Assembly: GCA_030429345.1 (NCBI GenBank)
Contig: JAUIFJ010000009.1
Coordinates: forward strand, 1-64,000
Direction of reading: 5' to 3'
DNA: 64,000 nt
Source of the DNA: a bacterium
GTDB lineage: Bacteria; CAIWAD01
Shown here: positions 19,437 to 28,132 of the stretch, in pieces
Position numbering within the stretch: position 1 is the stretch's first letter
Layout of the letters: each line of letters begins with the position of its first letter
The notes under the pieces: model-generated
The model's input: the letters and a program-made list of their open reading frames with translations, nothing else
Told to the model about the DNA's origin: nothing
Database searches by the model: none
Program-made: the position numbers and the translations under genes

Positions 19437-20410
19437 TCCACGTGTTCCGCCAAGAGGTCCTCCAGGCGGTCCTGTATACGATCATCGCTTGATCCGCACT
19501 GGGACAGGTAGAGAGACAAGGGATCCACCAGGCCTTCTCTCGCGAGAATGCGTGGAGGGTAGCGCCAGATCTCCACGCCTATGCTGTCCTCCTCGGCAGC
19601 GGGTGTTTCCATCACGTGTGTGGATCTCATTGTCTCCTTGAACTCCGATCGATTCATCGCAATGACGCGCCTGGACGGTGGCGCGAGAACAGTGTACGCG
19701 GACAAGGCCGAAAGACCCGCGGCCGGATACTGGGCGGCAAGCGTGTGTACTCCACTGAGCCAGGTTTGGCGAACGACTGGAGTGCGAAGGATTGAACCAG
19801 CATCTTTCCAGAGTGTCCGCGGCGATTCAGCGAATTCGATAGATCGCCTGCGTCCCGTCAAGGTTGAGCGGATCAAACCTGCATGTTCAAGTTCATCATA
19901 GGCCCTGCTGATGCTCATGGCCGAGCAGTGAAGCCGGTCGGCGGTTTCTCGTGTGTTCTTCGCTCCGATCCCTGTCAGAAGGAGATAGAGGAACAGCAGT
20001 TGGCTGGACGGGCGCAGGAAATCCCTCTTTTCGATGGCCTTTGACTTGGACTCTTTCAACCAGACGGCCATTTCCGGCAGGAAAAGTTGCTTCTCCGGGA
20101 TGATGAAAGAGATGCCCGACTCGATCAGCTTCTTGCGGCTGTATGCGCTCAGATGACGCCGAACCAGGGCGACTTCATGAGGCCACAGTCGGCGAATGCT
20201 TGCGATTTGCTTGCCAAGCGCAACAGGCGCGATCTCTGTTTCATGGCTATGCAGAAGTAGAAGCAGGGGATGGTTCAGCAACTGAACCGTATAAATTTCA
20301 AAGACATCTCTAAGGAAGGGCGGCACCTGTCCGTCCCACGGCTCTGGTTCGATCCGGATTCCAAGTGACAGATCCAGATACCTCTGAAGGGTTGGCAATA
20401 GCTTGTTCAT
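19430..20410 (-). CDS. wHTH protein, putative antitoxin/autoregulator of the AbiEii-like gene
   Basis: 326 aa from ATG 20410; ATG 20419 and the GTG of the track are alternatives, and no start has a strong ribosome site. A MarR-like winged helix lies near residues 145-205 (LFLYLLLTGIGAKNTRETADRL then SISRAYDELEHAGLIRSTLTGRRR). The N-terminal ~140 residues and C-terminal ~100 residues match no family I know. A perfect 11-bp inverted repeat (20418-20461) lies across its promoter region, as expected for an autoregulated antitoxin. The type IV TA assignment rests on the pairing; it differs from classical AbiEi in having the wHTH in the middle. Confidence 0.65.
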   Translation of the reverse strand: MNKLLPTLQRYLDLSLGIRIEPEPWDGQVPPFLRDVFEIYTVQLLNHPLLLLLHSHETEIAPVALGKQIASIRRLWPHEVALVRRHLSAYSRKKLIESGISFIIPEKQLFLPEMAVWLKESKSKAIEKRDFLRPSSQLLFLYLLLTGIGAKNTRETADRLHCSAMSISRAYDELEHAGLIRSTLTGRRRSIEFAESPRTLWKDAGSILRTPVVRQTWLSGVHTLAAQYPAAGLSALSAYTVLAPPSRRVIAMNRSEFKETMRSTHVMETPAAEEDSIGVEIWRYPPRILAREGLVDPLSLYLSQCGSSDDRIQDRLEDLLAEHVEW

Positions 20411-20417
20411 CTTTGAC

Positions 20418-20461
20418 ATTGTAACATTGAAAATAAATTGTACCACTATAAATGTTACAAT
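20418..20461. promoter_or_regulatory. Inverted-repeat operator ATTGTAACATT-N22-AATGTTACAAT
   Basis: Two perfect 11-bp arms (20418-20428 and 20451-20461) in an AT-rich stretch directly before the wHTH gene. A partial third half, GGTTACATA, is at 20472-20480. The spacer contains AT-rich sequence that could hold the -10 region. A probable operator for the wHTH protein. Confidence 0.65.
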
Positions 20462-20486
20462 CTGCAGCAGAGGTTACATAGCGAGT

Positions 20487-20565
20487 GGGTTTCCTGTCTC
20501 AAGGCCTTTAGCGGGAAACCCATCGGCGATGGAGCGGGATTCCCGCCTGCGCGGAAATGACAGGA
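20487..20565 (+). repeat. Extragenic palindromic repeat, copy 2
   Basis: Contains GGGTTTCC (20487-20494) paired with GGAAACCC (20514-20521), then GCGGGATTCCCGC, then TCCCGCCTGCGCGGAAATGACAGG, which resembles copy 1 at 18535-18557. No ORF. It is a typical short extragenic palindrome cluster rather than a mobile gene. Confidence 0.6.
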
Positions 20566-20578
20566 TTGGTAAGGTGCC

Positions 20579-21139
20579 TCAGTTCCTGCCCGCCAGAAGA
20601 TTCCCGGTCTTCCCGGCACGGTGATACAACCATCCTGCGAGCGTCCACAGCAGGCAGAAGAAGGCCGTTGTAGACAGAAGGTCCGCCGGCCAGCCGATGC
20701 TCCGGGCGGAGGTCGTGATCCAGGCAATCGGCAGGACCGCAAGCTGCAATCCGGCCGTCGCCCAAAGGGCTCTTGCCAGACCCGCGCCTTGCCGGCCTGA
20801 GACGAACACGCCGCCCGCCAGGCCCGCGACAGGCAAGAGGATCCACAGGTTGTACGCCTGGCCCTCTGCCCCAATCAGCCCCACGGCCAGCGTGCTCCAG
20901 ACCAGCAGCAGGGCGGTTCCTGCTGTCAGCACAGCGGCTGCGCGTCCGACGGTTGCGCCGACACGGTTTGCCAGCCATTCAAAGGCTGCTCCGGCCGACA
21001 GCAGCAGGATTGCCGCCGCCAGGAAATCGCCGCCACTCCAACGGACCTCCTCCGTGTATCTCATCGCCAGGGCGGGCAGGCAGAGCAGTGCTGCCGTTCC
21101 CAGACCGACTCGAAGGGCTGCCTTGCCGACTTCACTCAT
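20579..21139 (-). CDS. Hypothetical integral membrane protein
   Basis: 186 aa with about five hydrophobic helices (e.g. AALLCLPALAM, FLAAAILLLSAGAAFEWLA, AAVLTAGTALLLVWSTLAVGL, LWILLPVAGLAGGVFV, DLLSTTAFFCLLWTLAGWLY). No conserved motif is recognised. It stands alone between the repeat cluster and a terminator. Confidence 0.6.
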   Translation of the reverse strand: MSEVGKAALRVGLGTAALLCLPALAMRYTEEVRWSGGDFLAAAILLLSAGAAFEWLANRVGATVGRAAAVLTAGTALLLVWSTLAVGLIGAEGQAYNLWILLPVAGLAGGVFVSGRQGAGLARALWATAGLQLAVLPIAWITTSARSIGWPADLLSTTAFFCLLWTLAGWLYHRAGKTGNLLAGRN

Positions 21140-21241
21140 ATCGCCTCCCTTGACTTCCTTGAAACGGTAAGCCTACCATACGGTCTGCTCGCGCTGGACA
21201 CCTCCTGCTGCATACGATACGGGGCGTCTCCCGTTCCCGCA

Positions 21242-21281
21242 ATAAAAAAGAAAACCCCGCGCGCCGAAGCACGCGGGGTTT
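21242..21281 (-). terminator. Terminator of the secreted starch-binding-type gene
   Basis: On the minus strand AACCCCGCG...CGCGGGGTT forms a GC-rich stem and is followed by TTCTTTTTT, 33 bp after the stop of the gene at 21314. Confidence 0.88.
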
Positions 21282-21313
21282 GAATTGTCGGGTGGAAAAG
21301 CAGACGCGAAGTT

Positions 21314-22750
21314 CTACTTGACCAACAGGACCTTGCGGCTTTCCGTGTGACCGTTGGCGTTCATCACGTAGAAGTAGACGCCGCTGGCCAGGCCGTTGCC
21401 GCTGAAGCTGGTGGTGTGCTGGCCGGCCTGGTGCATGCCGCTGGCCAGGGTGGCCACCTTCTCGCCGACCAGGTTGTAGACGGCCAGGTCGACGACGCTG
21501 GCGCGGTTCAGGCTGAACTCGATGGTCGTCGTCGGGTTGAAGGGATTCGGGTAGGCCTCGCCCAGGCTGAAGGCACCGGGAAGCTCCACGGCGTTGACGT
21601 TGACATCCTGCCAGAGGTCGCCCTGCGAGCCGAAGTCGTTGTTCACGATGAAAGTCGGATTGCTGTCATCCAGCATGGTGACCCAGTCGGCCTGGAAACC
21701 GGCCTCGTTGTCGCTGCCGTTGATGCCATACTTGTAGGTGATCTCACGGGATGTTCCCTGGGCGAAGGTGATCGTCTGCGTGAAGACTGTACCGCTGTCG
21801 TGGGTCAGCTGGTACTCGAGGGGCACCAGGTCCCAGGGCCAGTTGTTCCACGGACCGCAGATGGCGACATAGTCGATGGCGTCCCAACCGGTGATGCCCT
21901 GGTTCTCCTCGCCGGGATGGTCGTTGAACCAGGTGTCGACCAGGTGCAGGTCGCAATTGAAGGTCACGGCCACTTCCTGGCTCAGGATGTCGTCCCAGGT
22001 CACGTTGTCGAAGAAGACTTCCTCGGTGACATACTCGTGATACCCGTCCGTGTCCTCGTCGGGCCACTCCTCGGTGGGCTGCACGGTGCGATTGGCCACG
22101 CTTTCCCAAATGGCCAGGGCCTCGTCGCCATCCTCGAGGATCACGAACTTGTACTCCAGCGGGGTTTCGCTGCTCAGCTGGTCGAACTGGACTTCCAGGA
22201 AGTAGTGGCCGGGATTGCCGCCGACCTCGGTCATGGCGACGGCGCCGCCCCAGTTGCCGATGTTGGCGTGTCCGCCGCGAATCACGATCAGGTCCGTTCC
22301 CGGATCGAAGGTGCCGTTGTCCACGGGGATTTCCATGTTCACCAGGAAGGTGATCTCGGCGTCGACCAACTCGGGCACGGCGTCGATGTTGTTGAAGTAG
22401 CCGCCGTCGACGGTCTGGGCGCCTGTATCACCAACCACGAACTGGCGGTTGGGATCGTCTTCCCAGACGTCGCTTTCACCGGAAATGACGAACTTGAAGT
22501 CCACCGTCTCGCCGATCATCGAGTCTTCCAGGTCGTAGGTTCCGGAATAGATTCCTTCACCCATGTCGGTCAGGGTCGGGTTGGTTCCGCCCCAGCCGTT
22601 GAAGGATCCACGCGCCACCACCAGGTCGCTGCCCGGGGTGAAGTTCCCCAGCGCTTCCTGCACAGACATGTTGATCTGGAAGGTGATGGTCTGGATCGCC
22701 ATGACCGGAGCGGCCAGGCCCAGCATCAGGAAACCGATCCATTTCTTCAT
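21314..22750 (-). CDS. Secreted protein with three CBM20-like modules and a FlgD-like sorting tail
   Basis: 478 aa from the ATG at 22750 (GAGGAGGAACGT upstream). Signal peptide to about residue 18. Three beta-sandwich modules of about 110 residues follow, each beginning with an ITF/VTF-x-V/C-x-M/L strand; the first two carry NGWGG/NWGG and Y/FKFVI, the third CGPWNNWPW and YKYGI, as in starch-binding (CBM20/CBM48-like) or AMPK-type domains. No catalytic motif. The last ~80 residues are a FlgD-like type IX sorting module: EAYPNPFNPTTTIEFSL to VYFYVMNANGHTESRKVLLVK. A probable cell-surface or secreted glucan-binding protein serving the nearby GH13/GH57 and TonB/ABC genes. Confidence 0.8.
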   Translation of the reverse strand: MKKWIGFLMLGLAAPVMAIQTITFQINMSVQEALGNFTPGSDLVVARGSFNGWGGTNPTLTDMGEGIYSGTYDLEDSMIGETVDFKFVISGESDVWEDDPNRQFVVGDTGAQTVDGGYFNNIDAVPELVDAEITFLVNMEIPVDNGTFDPGTDLIVIRGGHANIGNWGGAVAMTEVGGNPGHYFLEVQFDQLSSETPLEYKFVILEDGDEALAIWESVANRTVQPTEEWPDEDTDGYHEYVTEEVFFDNVTWDDILSQEVAVTFNCDLHLVDTWFNDHPGEENQGITGWDAIDYVAICGPWNNWPWDLVPLEYQLTHDSGTVFTQTITFAQGTSREITYKYGINGSDNEAGFQADWVTMLDDSNPTFIVNNDFGSQGDLWQDVNVNAVELPGAFSLGEAYPNPFNPTTTIEFSLNRASVVDLAVYNLVGEKVATLASGMHQAGQHTTSFSGNGLASGVYFYVMNANGHTESRKVLLVK

Positions 22751-23113
22751 ACGTTCCTCCTCTTGCCGCACTGCGCGGCGTTTGAATGTGGGTTCTCGTT
22801 TCGTTCTATCTAACAAGCCGGGTACGATCGGGCAGTTTTTGCCGCGCTTTGTCACCCGACGGACCGCCCAGCTTGCCATGGCAAAGCTTCGGTCCACCTC
22901 ATGCTCTGTTCAATGCAATTTTACTGCCGAAGTCTACAGGATCCTTCCAGGATCCACACTCTATCGGCATTCCAACCCGCCATCTTCCATCAAACCGCCC
23001 GCCGACTTCTACAATCAAGCTTCGGAACCACCCACCAGGCATTCCAGAAACTCTATCCACCTGACACGAGAGTTTTCCGCAGGAAAACTCCAAAGTGCGC
23101 GCTTGCGCGCACG
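22751..23113. other. 363-bp intergenic region
   Basis: Lies between the start of the CBM gene and the stop of the porV gene. It presumably holds the CBM-gene promoter; I see no convincing -35/-10 pair or coding frame. It includes a short direct repeat AGGATCC-TTCC-AGGATCC near 22938-22955, and two hairpins listed separately at its right end. Confidence 0.5.
23070..23112 (-). terminator. Double hairpin directly after porV (end of the TonB/ABC operon)
   Basis: Immediately after the porV stop the minus strand reads GTGCGCGC-AA-GCGCGCAC-TTT, a perfect 8-bp GC stem, then GAGTTTTCC-TGC-GGAAAACTC, a perfect 9-bp stem. The first could terminate; the U-tract is short, so the pair may instead protect the 3' end. 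Confidence 0.55.
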
Positions 23114-24133
23114 CTACCAGGCGAAACGCAGGCTGTAGCGTACGACGCTTTCCAGCCGTCCGAAATCCTGCCACGAGGCGTCAATATACAGTTTCCCCGC
23201 GCTGGCAAGCGGCAGATGCAGGCCAGCGCCAAGGGTCGCGCCGCCTTCCTGATCCTTCAGGAACAGCTGGTGCCAGCCGCCCCGGACGAAGAAGCGGTCA
23301 CGAAAACCATACTCGGATCCCAGCGAAATGGATTCCGAATTGTCGACCGGATGCGAGGCGTCGGCGGAGAGCAACAGGCTGTGCAGGGGGTTGTCGAAGG
23401 CATACATCGACACACCGATGCGGAAGGTCACCGGCAGGCTCCAGGAGAGCACATCCAGGTTGGCCGGCACCGCCGGATTGTCGCCGCCCTGGTTCGGGTT
23501 CAGGTCGTGTCCCACCAGCAGGTCGGTGCCCGACATCTCCATTTCCTGGAAAGAATAGTTGAAGATGCCCATGCCCAGCACCATGCCGTTGAAATTGGTG
23601 CGGAAGCGCGTTCCCACGTCAAAGGCCATGGCGTTGGCCTTTTCGTGCCAGATCTTGTTCTCCACGTACTTGCCGGTGAAGCCGATCGAGAAGCGGTCCG
23701 TGAAACGCAGGCTGTAGGTCAGGCCCAGGGCCAGGTCGGAGGCCTGGAAGAATTCCCCGGTGCCTTCCTGATCTTCGAGCGTCGTGACTTCCATCTCGCC
23801 ATAGTCGAGGTAGGTCATCGAGATGCCGACGCTGCTGTCGTCCCCCAGGTGTGTCACGAAAGCCATGTAGTTCAGGTCCGTGTCCGCCAGGTAGTCGTTC
23901 TGGATGAACAGCACCTCGGACTGTTCGAGCACGACCGCGCTGCCAGGGTTCCAGTAGAGGCAGCTGACATCCTCGCCGACGGAGGTGTAGGCGCCGCCCA
24001 TGCCCATGGCGCGGCTGCCGACGCCGATGCCCAGGAAGGGCGCCGCGGTCGTTCCCACGCGCGTGATCGAACTCGCCGCGAAAGCCTGTGTGACAAGCAG
24101 GGCCGGCAGAAGCAGGGGAATGAATCGTTTCAT
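23114..24133 (-). CDS. PorV/PorQ-family outer-membrane protein
   Basis: 339 aa with signal peptide ending QAFA. The start of the mature protein, AAPFLGIGVGSRAMGMGGAYTSVGEDVSCLYWNPG, is the diagnostic N-terminus of the PorV/PorQ (UPF0164) barrel family. The rest is a FadL-like barrel ending RYSLRFAW. In Bacteroidota PorV shuttles type IX substrates from the translocon to the attachment complex. Here it is the last gene of an operon with a sorted surface protein and a TonB receptor, so it may be dedicated to them; this is inferred. Confidence 0.88.
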   Translation of the reverse strand: MKRFIPLLLPALLVTQAFAASSITRVGTTAAPFLGIGVGSRAMGMGGAYTSVGEDVSCLYWNPGSAVVLEQSEVLFIQNDYLADTDLNYMAFVTHLGDDSSVGISMTYLDYGEMEVTTLEDQEGTGEFFQASDLALGLTYSLRFTDRFSIGFTGKYVENKIWHEKANAMAFDVGTRFRTNFNGMVLGMGIFNYSFQEMEMSGTDLLVGHDLNPNQGGDNPAVPANLDVLSWSLPVTFRIGVSMYAFDNPLHSLLLSADASHPVDNSESISLGSEYGFRDRFFVRGGWHQLFLKDQEGGATLGAGLHLPLASAGKLYIDASWQDFGRLESVVRYSLRFAW

Positions 24134-24142
24134 GGTCGTCTC

Positions 24143-27100
24143 CTACTTGATCAGCGCGAACTTGCCGATCTTCTCGCCGGCCTGGCTCTCGACATGGTAG
24201 ATGTAGACACCGTAGGCCACGTCCAGGCCCTCCTTGCTCTTCAGGTTCCAGTCCAGCGTCCCGTCCCACAGGGGCGCGTCGTGATCCAGGGTCTGCACCA
24301 GCTCGCCGCGGATGGTGTAGATGCGCACCGTCGCCGTCGGCGGCATGTGCGTGAACTGGATCTTTCGCGCGCCGCGGTTGCCCTTGATCGGCGTCGGCTC
24401 CCAGGTGGCGCTGGCCACATAGGGATTGGGAACGACCTTGATCGCGTCCAGCCCGCTGGCGGCGGCCTGGCGGTCGTAGCTCGGCGCCTGCGTCGTATAC
24501 GCGAAGCGGTCGGCCGCGCTGAAGGGCTTCCGTGTCACGGCGGTGTAGGCATCCCCTGCCATGGGCAGGCTCATGGAGGTGGTATCGTAGGGCTGGCTGA
24601 TCTGGAACATCCAGGTCAGGTCATGGGCCGCGCCGCTCGTCGCGCCGGCCCCGTCCTCGCGGACCAGGATCGCGTCGCGCGTATCGAAGGGCACGGTTGG
24701 ATCACGGCGCAGGGCGGGATTGCCCTCGTTGAGCTTGGCGTTGTAGATCCAGAAATCCAGCTCCACGGGATTCTCCGGATCCGTGACCTCGTAGATCCGG
24801 TAGTTGGTGGTGATCGGGTCGACAAGGCGGTTCAGGGTCTGCGTGAGACTCTGATCGAACCAGCTGTCAGGCCCCTGGCAGACCGCCCCTTCTCCCGCCG
24901 CGACGAACTCCATCTTGTAGTCGCGGGGCTGGACGCTGCCGTTGATCTGCCGCAGGGAAGGCGAGAAGTCCAGCAAAGCCAATGGGCGCAGGCCCCAGGG
25001 AATGATGTTCTCCGCCGACTGCTCGGACCAGTAGGACAGGTCCGGATTGGCCACGAGCCGCCAGTCGTTGCGGAAGACCGGCCGTACGCCATCCACGACC
25101 GGATGGTAGTTGCTGCTCGTCGTCGCGTAGCCCGTCAGGTCCATCACCAGCTGCTTGTGCACCAGGTTGTGGAAATAGGTGAAGAGCACGTCGACGACAT
25201 CGTCATCGGCCAGGGTATTGAGGAAGCTCGGCCGGTAGATCACGCGGCCGGCGTCGAAGTCGAAACTGAACTCGCCCTCGGCGTCCAGGGTGTCGCCCGT
25301 GTCCAGGCGGATCCAGATCGAGAGCGGCTCATTCGTATCCAGCCGCACGGCGCTTAAGCCTTCCGGCAGGACGCCGGGATGGCTGAGCATCTGCTGGGGA
25401 GTGTCCTTGTTGATGATGAAGGACTCGCTGACCGGCTCCTGGTTCTCGCGGCTCATCGTCCAGGCGAAGGCCGGCACGTGGATCTCGCTGAGCACGGCCC
25501 GCGTGGAGTCGAAGGGAATCGAGTCGATGACCGCGTCGTAGACCTGATCCGTCGGGTTCCAGACGAAATGCGTGTCCGGCACCCAAGAGAGGTACTCCCA
25601 GCCGAGCACATCCTTCAGGCGCCCCGTCGTGTCCGCGGCCAGGCTGATCTCGTAGCGCGCCCCGTCCACCAGCTGGCTCTCGTCGACGACTTCCAGCGAC
25701 AGGCTGCCGGTGGCCGTGCCGGCAAGGTGCTCGGCCTCCTCCATCACCAGGCCCGGCGTATACCCGGAGGCCGGCACACCGGCCTGGATGTAGACCGTGT
25801 TCAGGTCGAGCGTCACGCGCCCCGCCTCGTCGATGCTGGCCTGCTTGGCGCACTCGGCGGGAAGGAAGCCGGCGACGGCGTCTCCCCGGTCGTAGGAGGT
25901 GACGGCGTAGAAGTAGTTCTGGCCGTTGACCACCGTGGTATCGGTCCAGCTGTGGACCAGGCCCGTGTTGCTGCCCAGGTAGTACTGTGTGCCATTCAGC
26001 GGCAGCTCGAAGAAGCCCTCGACCTCGTTGATCAGGTCGAACTGCTCCGTGGGCGCGAAGCCGCTGGCCGTGCCGTGTCCGTCGGTGATGTTGTAGGTGT
26101 CCAGGAAGCCGGCGTCCGTCGCGCGGTAGATGCGGTAGCCCTCGAAATCCCGCAGGCCGCTGATGCGGTCGACGCTGTGCTCGGCGGCGTCGTCCCAGTA
26201 GAGCGTGACCTGGCCGTCGCCGGCCACCGCCTGCACCGTCGGCTTGGCGGGGGGCTGAATGAAGTTGTAGTTCTCGTTGTAGATCGTCCGGACCGTGGCC
26301 AGGTTGTTGTAGATGTCCTCTTCGGACTCGCCGAAGACCACGGCCAGGCTGATGCGCTGTGTCTCACCGCGACGCAGCGGGAAGTAGCCGCTGCCGTAGA
26401 GGAAGTCCACGTCGGCCGGCTGGCCCGCCGTCGAATCGAACTCGCCCGGAATCATGCGGTTCCAGATGTCGAAGTCGTTGCGTGAGCTGAATTCCGGGAA
26501 GGTGAACTCGTTGAAGCTGGTCAGGCCGATCTGGTCGCTTTCGGTGATGTCCAGCGCGTCGAAATGCGGCTCGCCGGGGCTGGGGACGCCGTCGCCCTCG
26601 CCGGCATCGCCGGTGGCCGGCTGGCCGTCGCCGCCGACATCGTCGTTCTCGATGTCCCAGTCGCCGTCGTTGTCCACGCCATCGTCGCGGCGCTCGTCGA
26701 CCAGCGGGTCCCAGTTGAGCACGACTCCCGCGCCGATCTCGCCCTCGCTCACTCCGAGCTGCGTCCAGTCCACGTAGACGACGCCCTCGTAGGCCGGGCT
26801 CTCGTCGATCACGCCGTTGAAGTTGTCGTCGATCAGGTTGGTCGGATCCTCGGCGACCATCTTGCCGTCGTAGATCTCGATCTCCAGGTCGCGCCAGGTC
26901 AATACCAGTGTATCACCGGAAGCAGGTACCTGAACGATCGAGCGCGGATAGAAGGGATCATTGTAGTTGATGGCGATCACCGACTCGCCGGCAGACAGCG
27001 GCCGCGGCGTCAGCATCTCGTCGAGCACGGCCTCCGTGAGACGGGGCGCGGCGTCTCCCTGGTTCGAATCGCCGTCGTTGTCGATCCAGTCCGTGTTGTT

Positions 27101-28117
27101 GCCCGGACTTTCCAGGAAGGCATAGCCGACGACGCCCACGTTGCGCACGCCGGGATGCACCGGCACCCAGCCCGCCTCGCCGCGGTCGTCGTTGTCGCTG
27201 GTGAAGGTGAACTCCTCGTCCAGGTCGAAGGTGTTGATGTCGTCGCCCGTGTCGCCGTTGCCGCCGACCAGCGTGCCGCAGACCATGCCGAAGCAGATCT
27301 TGTCATAATCGATGTCGCTGGTGTTTGTGATGTCATACAACCAGAAGACCACGTCCTCCGCCAGCACGTGCGACCACTGGAAGCCGCGCACGCTCATCTT
27401 CAGGCCCAGGCCGCCATGCGTCGTGTCGTCCTCGAAGGGCTGGATCAGTCGCACCAGGGCGCTGTCCGGGTCGTCGGGAAAATGCTCGAGCCACAGGTCC
27501 TCGTCCACCGAGTCGCGATAGGCCATTTCCTTGGTCATGAACTCCATGTCGCGGCTGTCGTCGACCCAGAAGTAGGCCTCCTGGTCCGCGTTGAGCACGT
27601 CGCGGCCGAAGTAGCCGTTCCAGCTGCCGGGCCAGCCCTTGTCGGGCCAGACCGTGGGCCAGGAGAAAGGCTGGTGGGACATGGCGATCAGGTTCGTGTC
27701 CGGGGCGGCGAAGCCGGGCAGCGGCATGAAGGTCCAGAACTCGCTGGGGTCCGCCGGATTGACCTCGTCGCGGCCGCGCGCCGGACTCTGTGTGACAGCG
27801 ACGCTGAGCACCTCGCGCTGCAGCAGGGGATTGAAGTACTCGGTGCCCACCAGCACACTGATGTCGCCGATGTACTCGTCCCCGGTGCCTCGCGGCCACT
27901 CGAAGGAGAACTCGTTGCCCACGCGGCCGACCAGGCCCGTGTTGTAGAAGGTGGTGCGCACCAGGTTGCCGCTGAGCGTGTTCTTGCGCTTCTCCAGCGG
28001 ATCCGCCCAGACGTCGTCGTACCATTCCTGGGCAATGGCCTGCAGCGGCAGCAGCAGGAGCGCTCCCCACAGGGCGCCCTGGGCAAGGGGTCGTGTGCTT
28101 CGTTTCATATGCGGCAT
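24143..28117 (-). CDS. Large sorted surface protein paired with TonB receptor (possible SusD-like role)
   Basis: 1324 aa; ATG 28117 has AAAGGA four bases before it. Signal peptide ending QAIAQ. It contains Asp-rich calcium-binding-like loops (WIDNDGDSNQGD, DDNFNGVIDE, DGVDNDGDWDIENDD), a fibronectin-like segment near residue 620 (AKPTVQAVAGDGQVTLYWDD followed by FEGYRIYRATDAG), and a C-terminal FlgD-like domain, KVVPNPYVASATWE through YGVYIYHVESQAGEKIGKFALIK. It lies 15 bp after the TonB receptor and 9 bp before porV. It is not SusD by sequence; its position suggests that it caps or feeds the receptor. No enzyme motif seen. Confidence 0.8.
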   Translation of the reverse strand: MPHMKRSTRPLAQGALWGALLLLPLQAIAQEWYDDVWADPLEKRKNTLSGNLVRTTFYNTGLVGRVGNEFSFEWPRGTGDEYIGDISVLVGTEYFNPLLQREVLSVAVTQSPARGRDEVNPADPSEFWTFMPLPGFAAPDTNLIAMSHQPFSWPTVWPDKGWPGSWNGYFGRDVLNADQEAYFWVDDSRDMEFMTKEMAYRDSVDEDLWLEHFPDDPDSALVRLIQPFEDDTTHGGLGLKMSVRGFQWSHVLAEDVVFWLYDITNTSDIDYDKICFGMVCGTLVGGNGDTGDDINTFDLDEEFTFTSDNDDRGEAGWVPVHPGVRNVGVVGYAFLESPGNNTDWIDNDGDSNQGDAAPRLTEAVLDEMLTPRPLSAGESVIAINYNDPFYPRSIVQVPASGDTLVLTWRDLEIEIYDGKMVAEDPTNLIDDNFNGVIDESPAYEGVVYVDWTQLGVSEGEIGAGVVLNWDPLVDERRDDGVDNDGDWDIENDDVGGDGQPATGDAGEGDGVPSPGEPHFDALDITESDQIGLTSFNEFTFPEFSSRNDFDIWNRMIPGEFDSTAGQPADVDFLYGSGYFPLRRGETQRISLAVVFGESEEDIYNNLATVRTIYNENYNFIQPPAKPTVQAVAGDGQVTLYWDDAAEHSVDRISGLRDFEGYRIYRATDAGFLDTYNITDGHGTASGFAPTEQFDLINEVEGFFELPLNGTQYYLGSNTGLVHSWTDTTVVNGQNYFYAVTSYDRGDAVAGFLPAECAKQASIDEAGRVTLDLNTVYIQAGVPASGYTPGLVMEEAEHLAGTATGSLSLEVVDESQLVDGARYEISLAADTTGRLKDVLGWEYLSWVPDTHFVWNPTDQVYDAVIDSIPFDSTRAVLSEIHVPAFAWTMSRENQEPVSESFIINKDTPQQMLSHPGVLPEGLSAVRLDTNEPLSIWIRLDTGDTLDAEGEFSFDFDAGRVIYRPSFLNTLADDDVVDVLFTYFHNLVHKQLVMDLTGYATTSSNYHPVVDGVRPVFRNDWRLVANPDLSYWSEQSAENIIPWGLRPLALLDFSPSLRQINGSVQPRDYKMEFVAAGEGAVCQGPDSWFDQSLTQTLNRLVDPITTNYRIYEVTDPENPVELDFWIYNAKLNEGNPALRRDPTVPFDTRDAILVREDGAGATSGAAHDLTWMFQISQPYDTTSMSLPMAGDAYTAVTRKPFSAADRFAYTTQAPSYDRQAAASGLDAIKVVPNPYVASATWEPTPIKGNRGARKIQFTHMPPTATVRIYTIRGELVQTLDHDAPLWDGTLDWNLKSKEGLDVAYGVYIYHVESQAGEKIGKFALIK

Positions 28118-28132
28118 TGAATCCTTTCAGCC

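Noticed and set aside
22901-25357. 818-aa plus-strand ORF opposite porV and the surface protein gene
   Set aside because: Antisense shadow spanning two real genes and their junction.
24143-28117. Naming this gene susD
   Set aside because: No SusD/RagB TPR-type sequence features; only position relative to the TonB receptor supports the analogy.
26564-28120. 518-aa plus-strand ORF opposite the surface protein gene
   Set aside because: Antisense shadow with biased composition.
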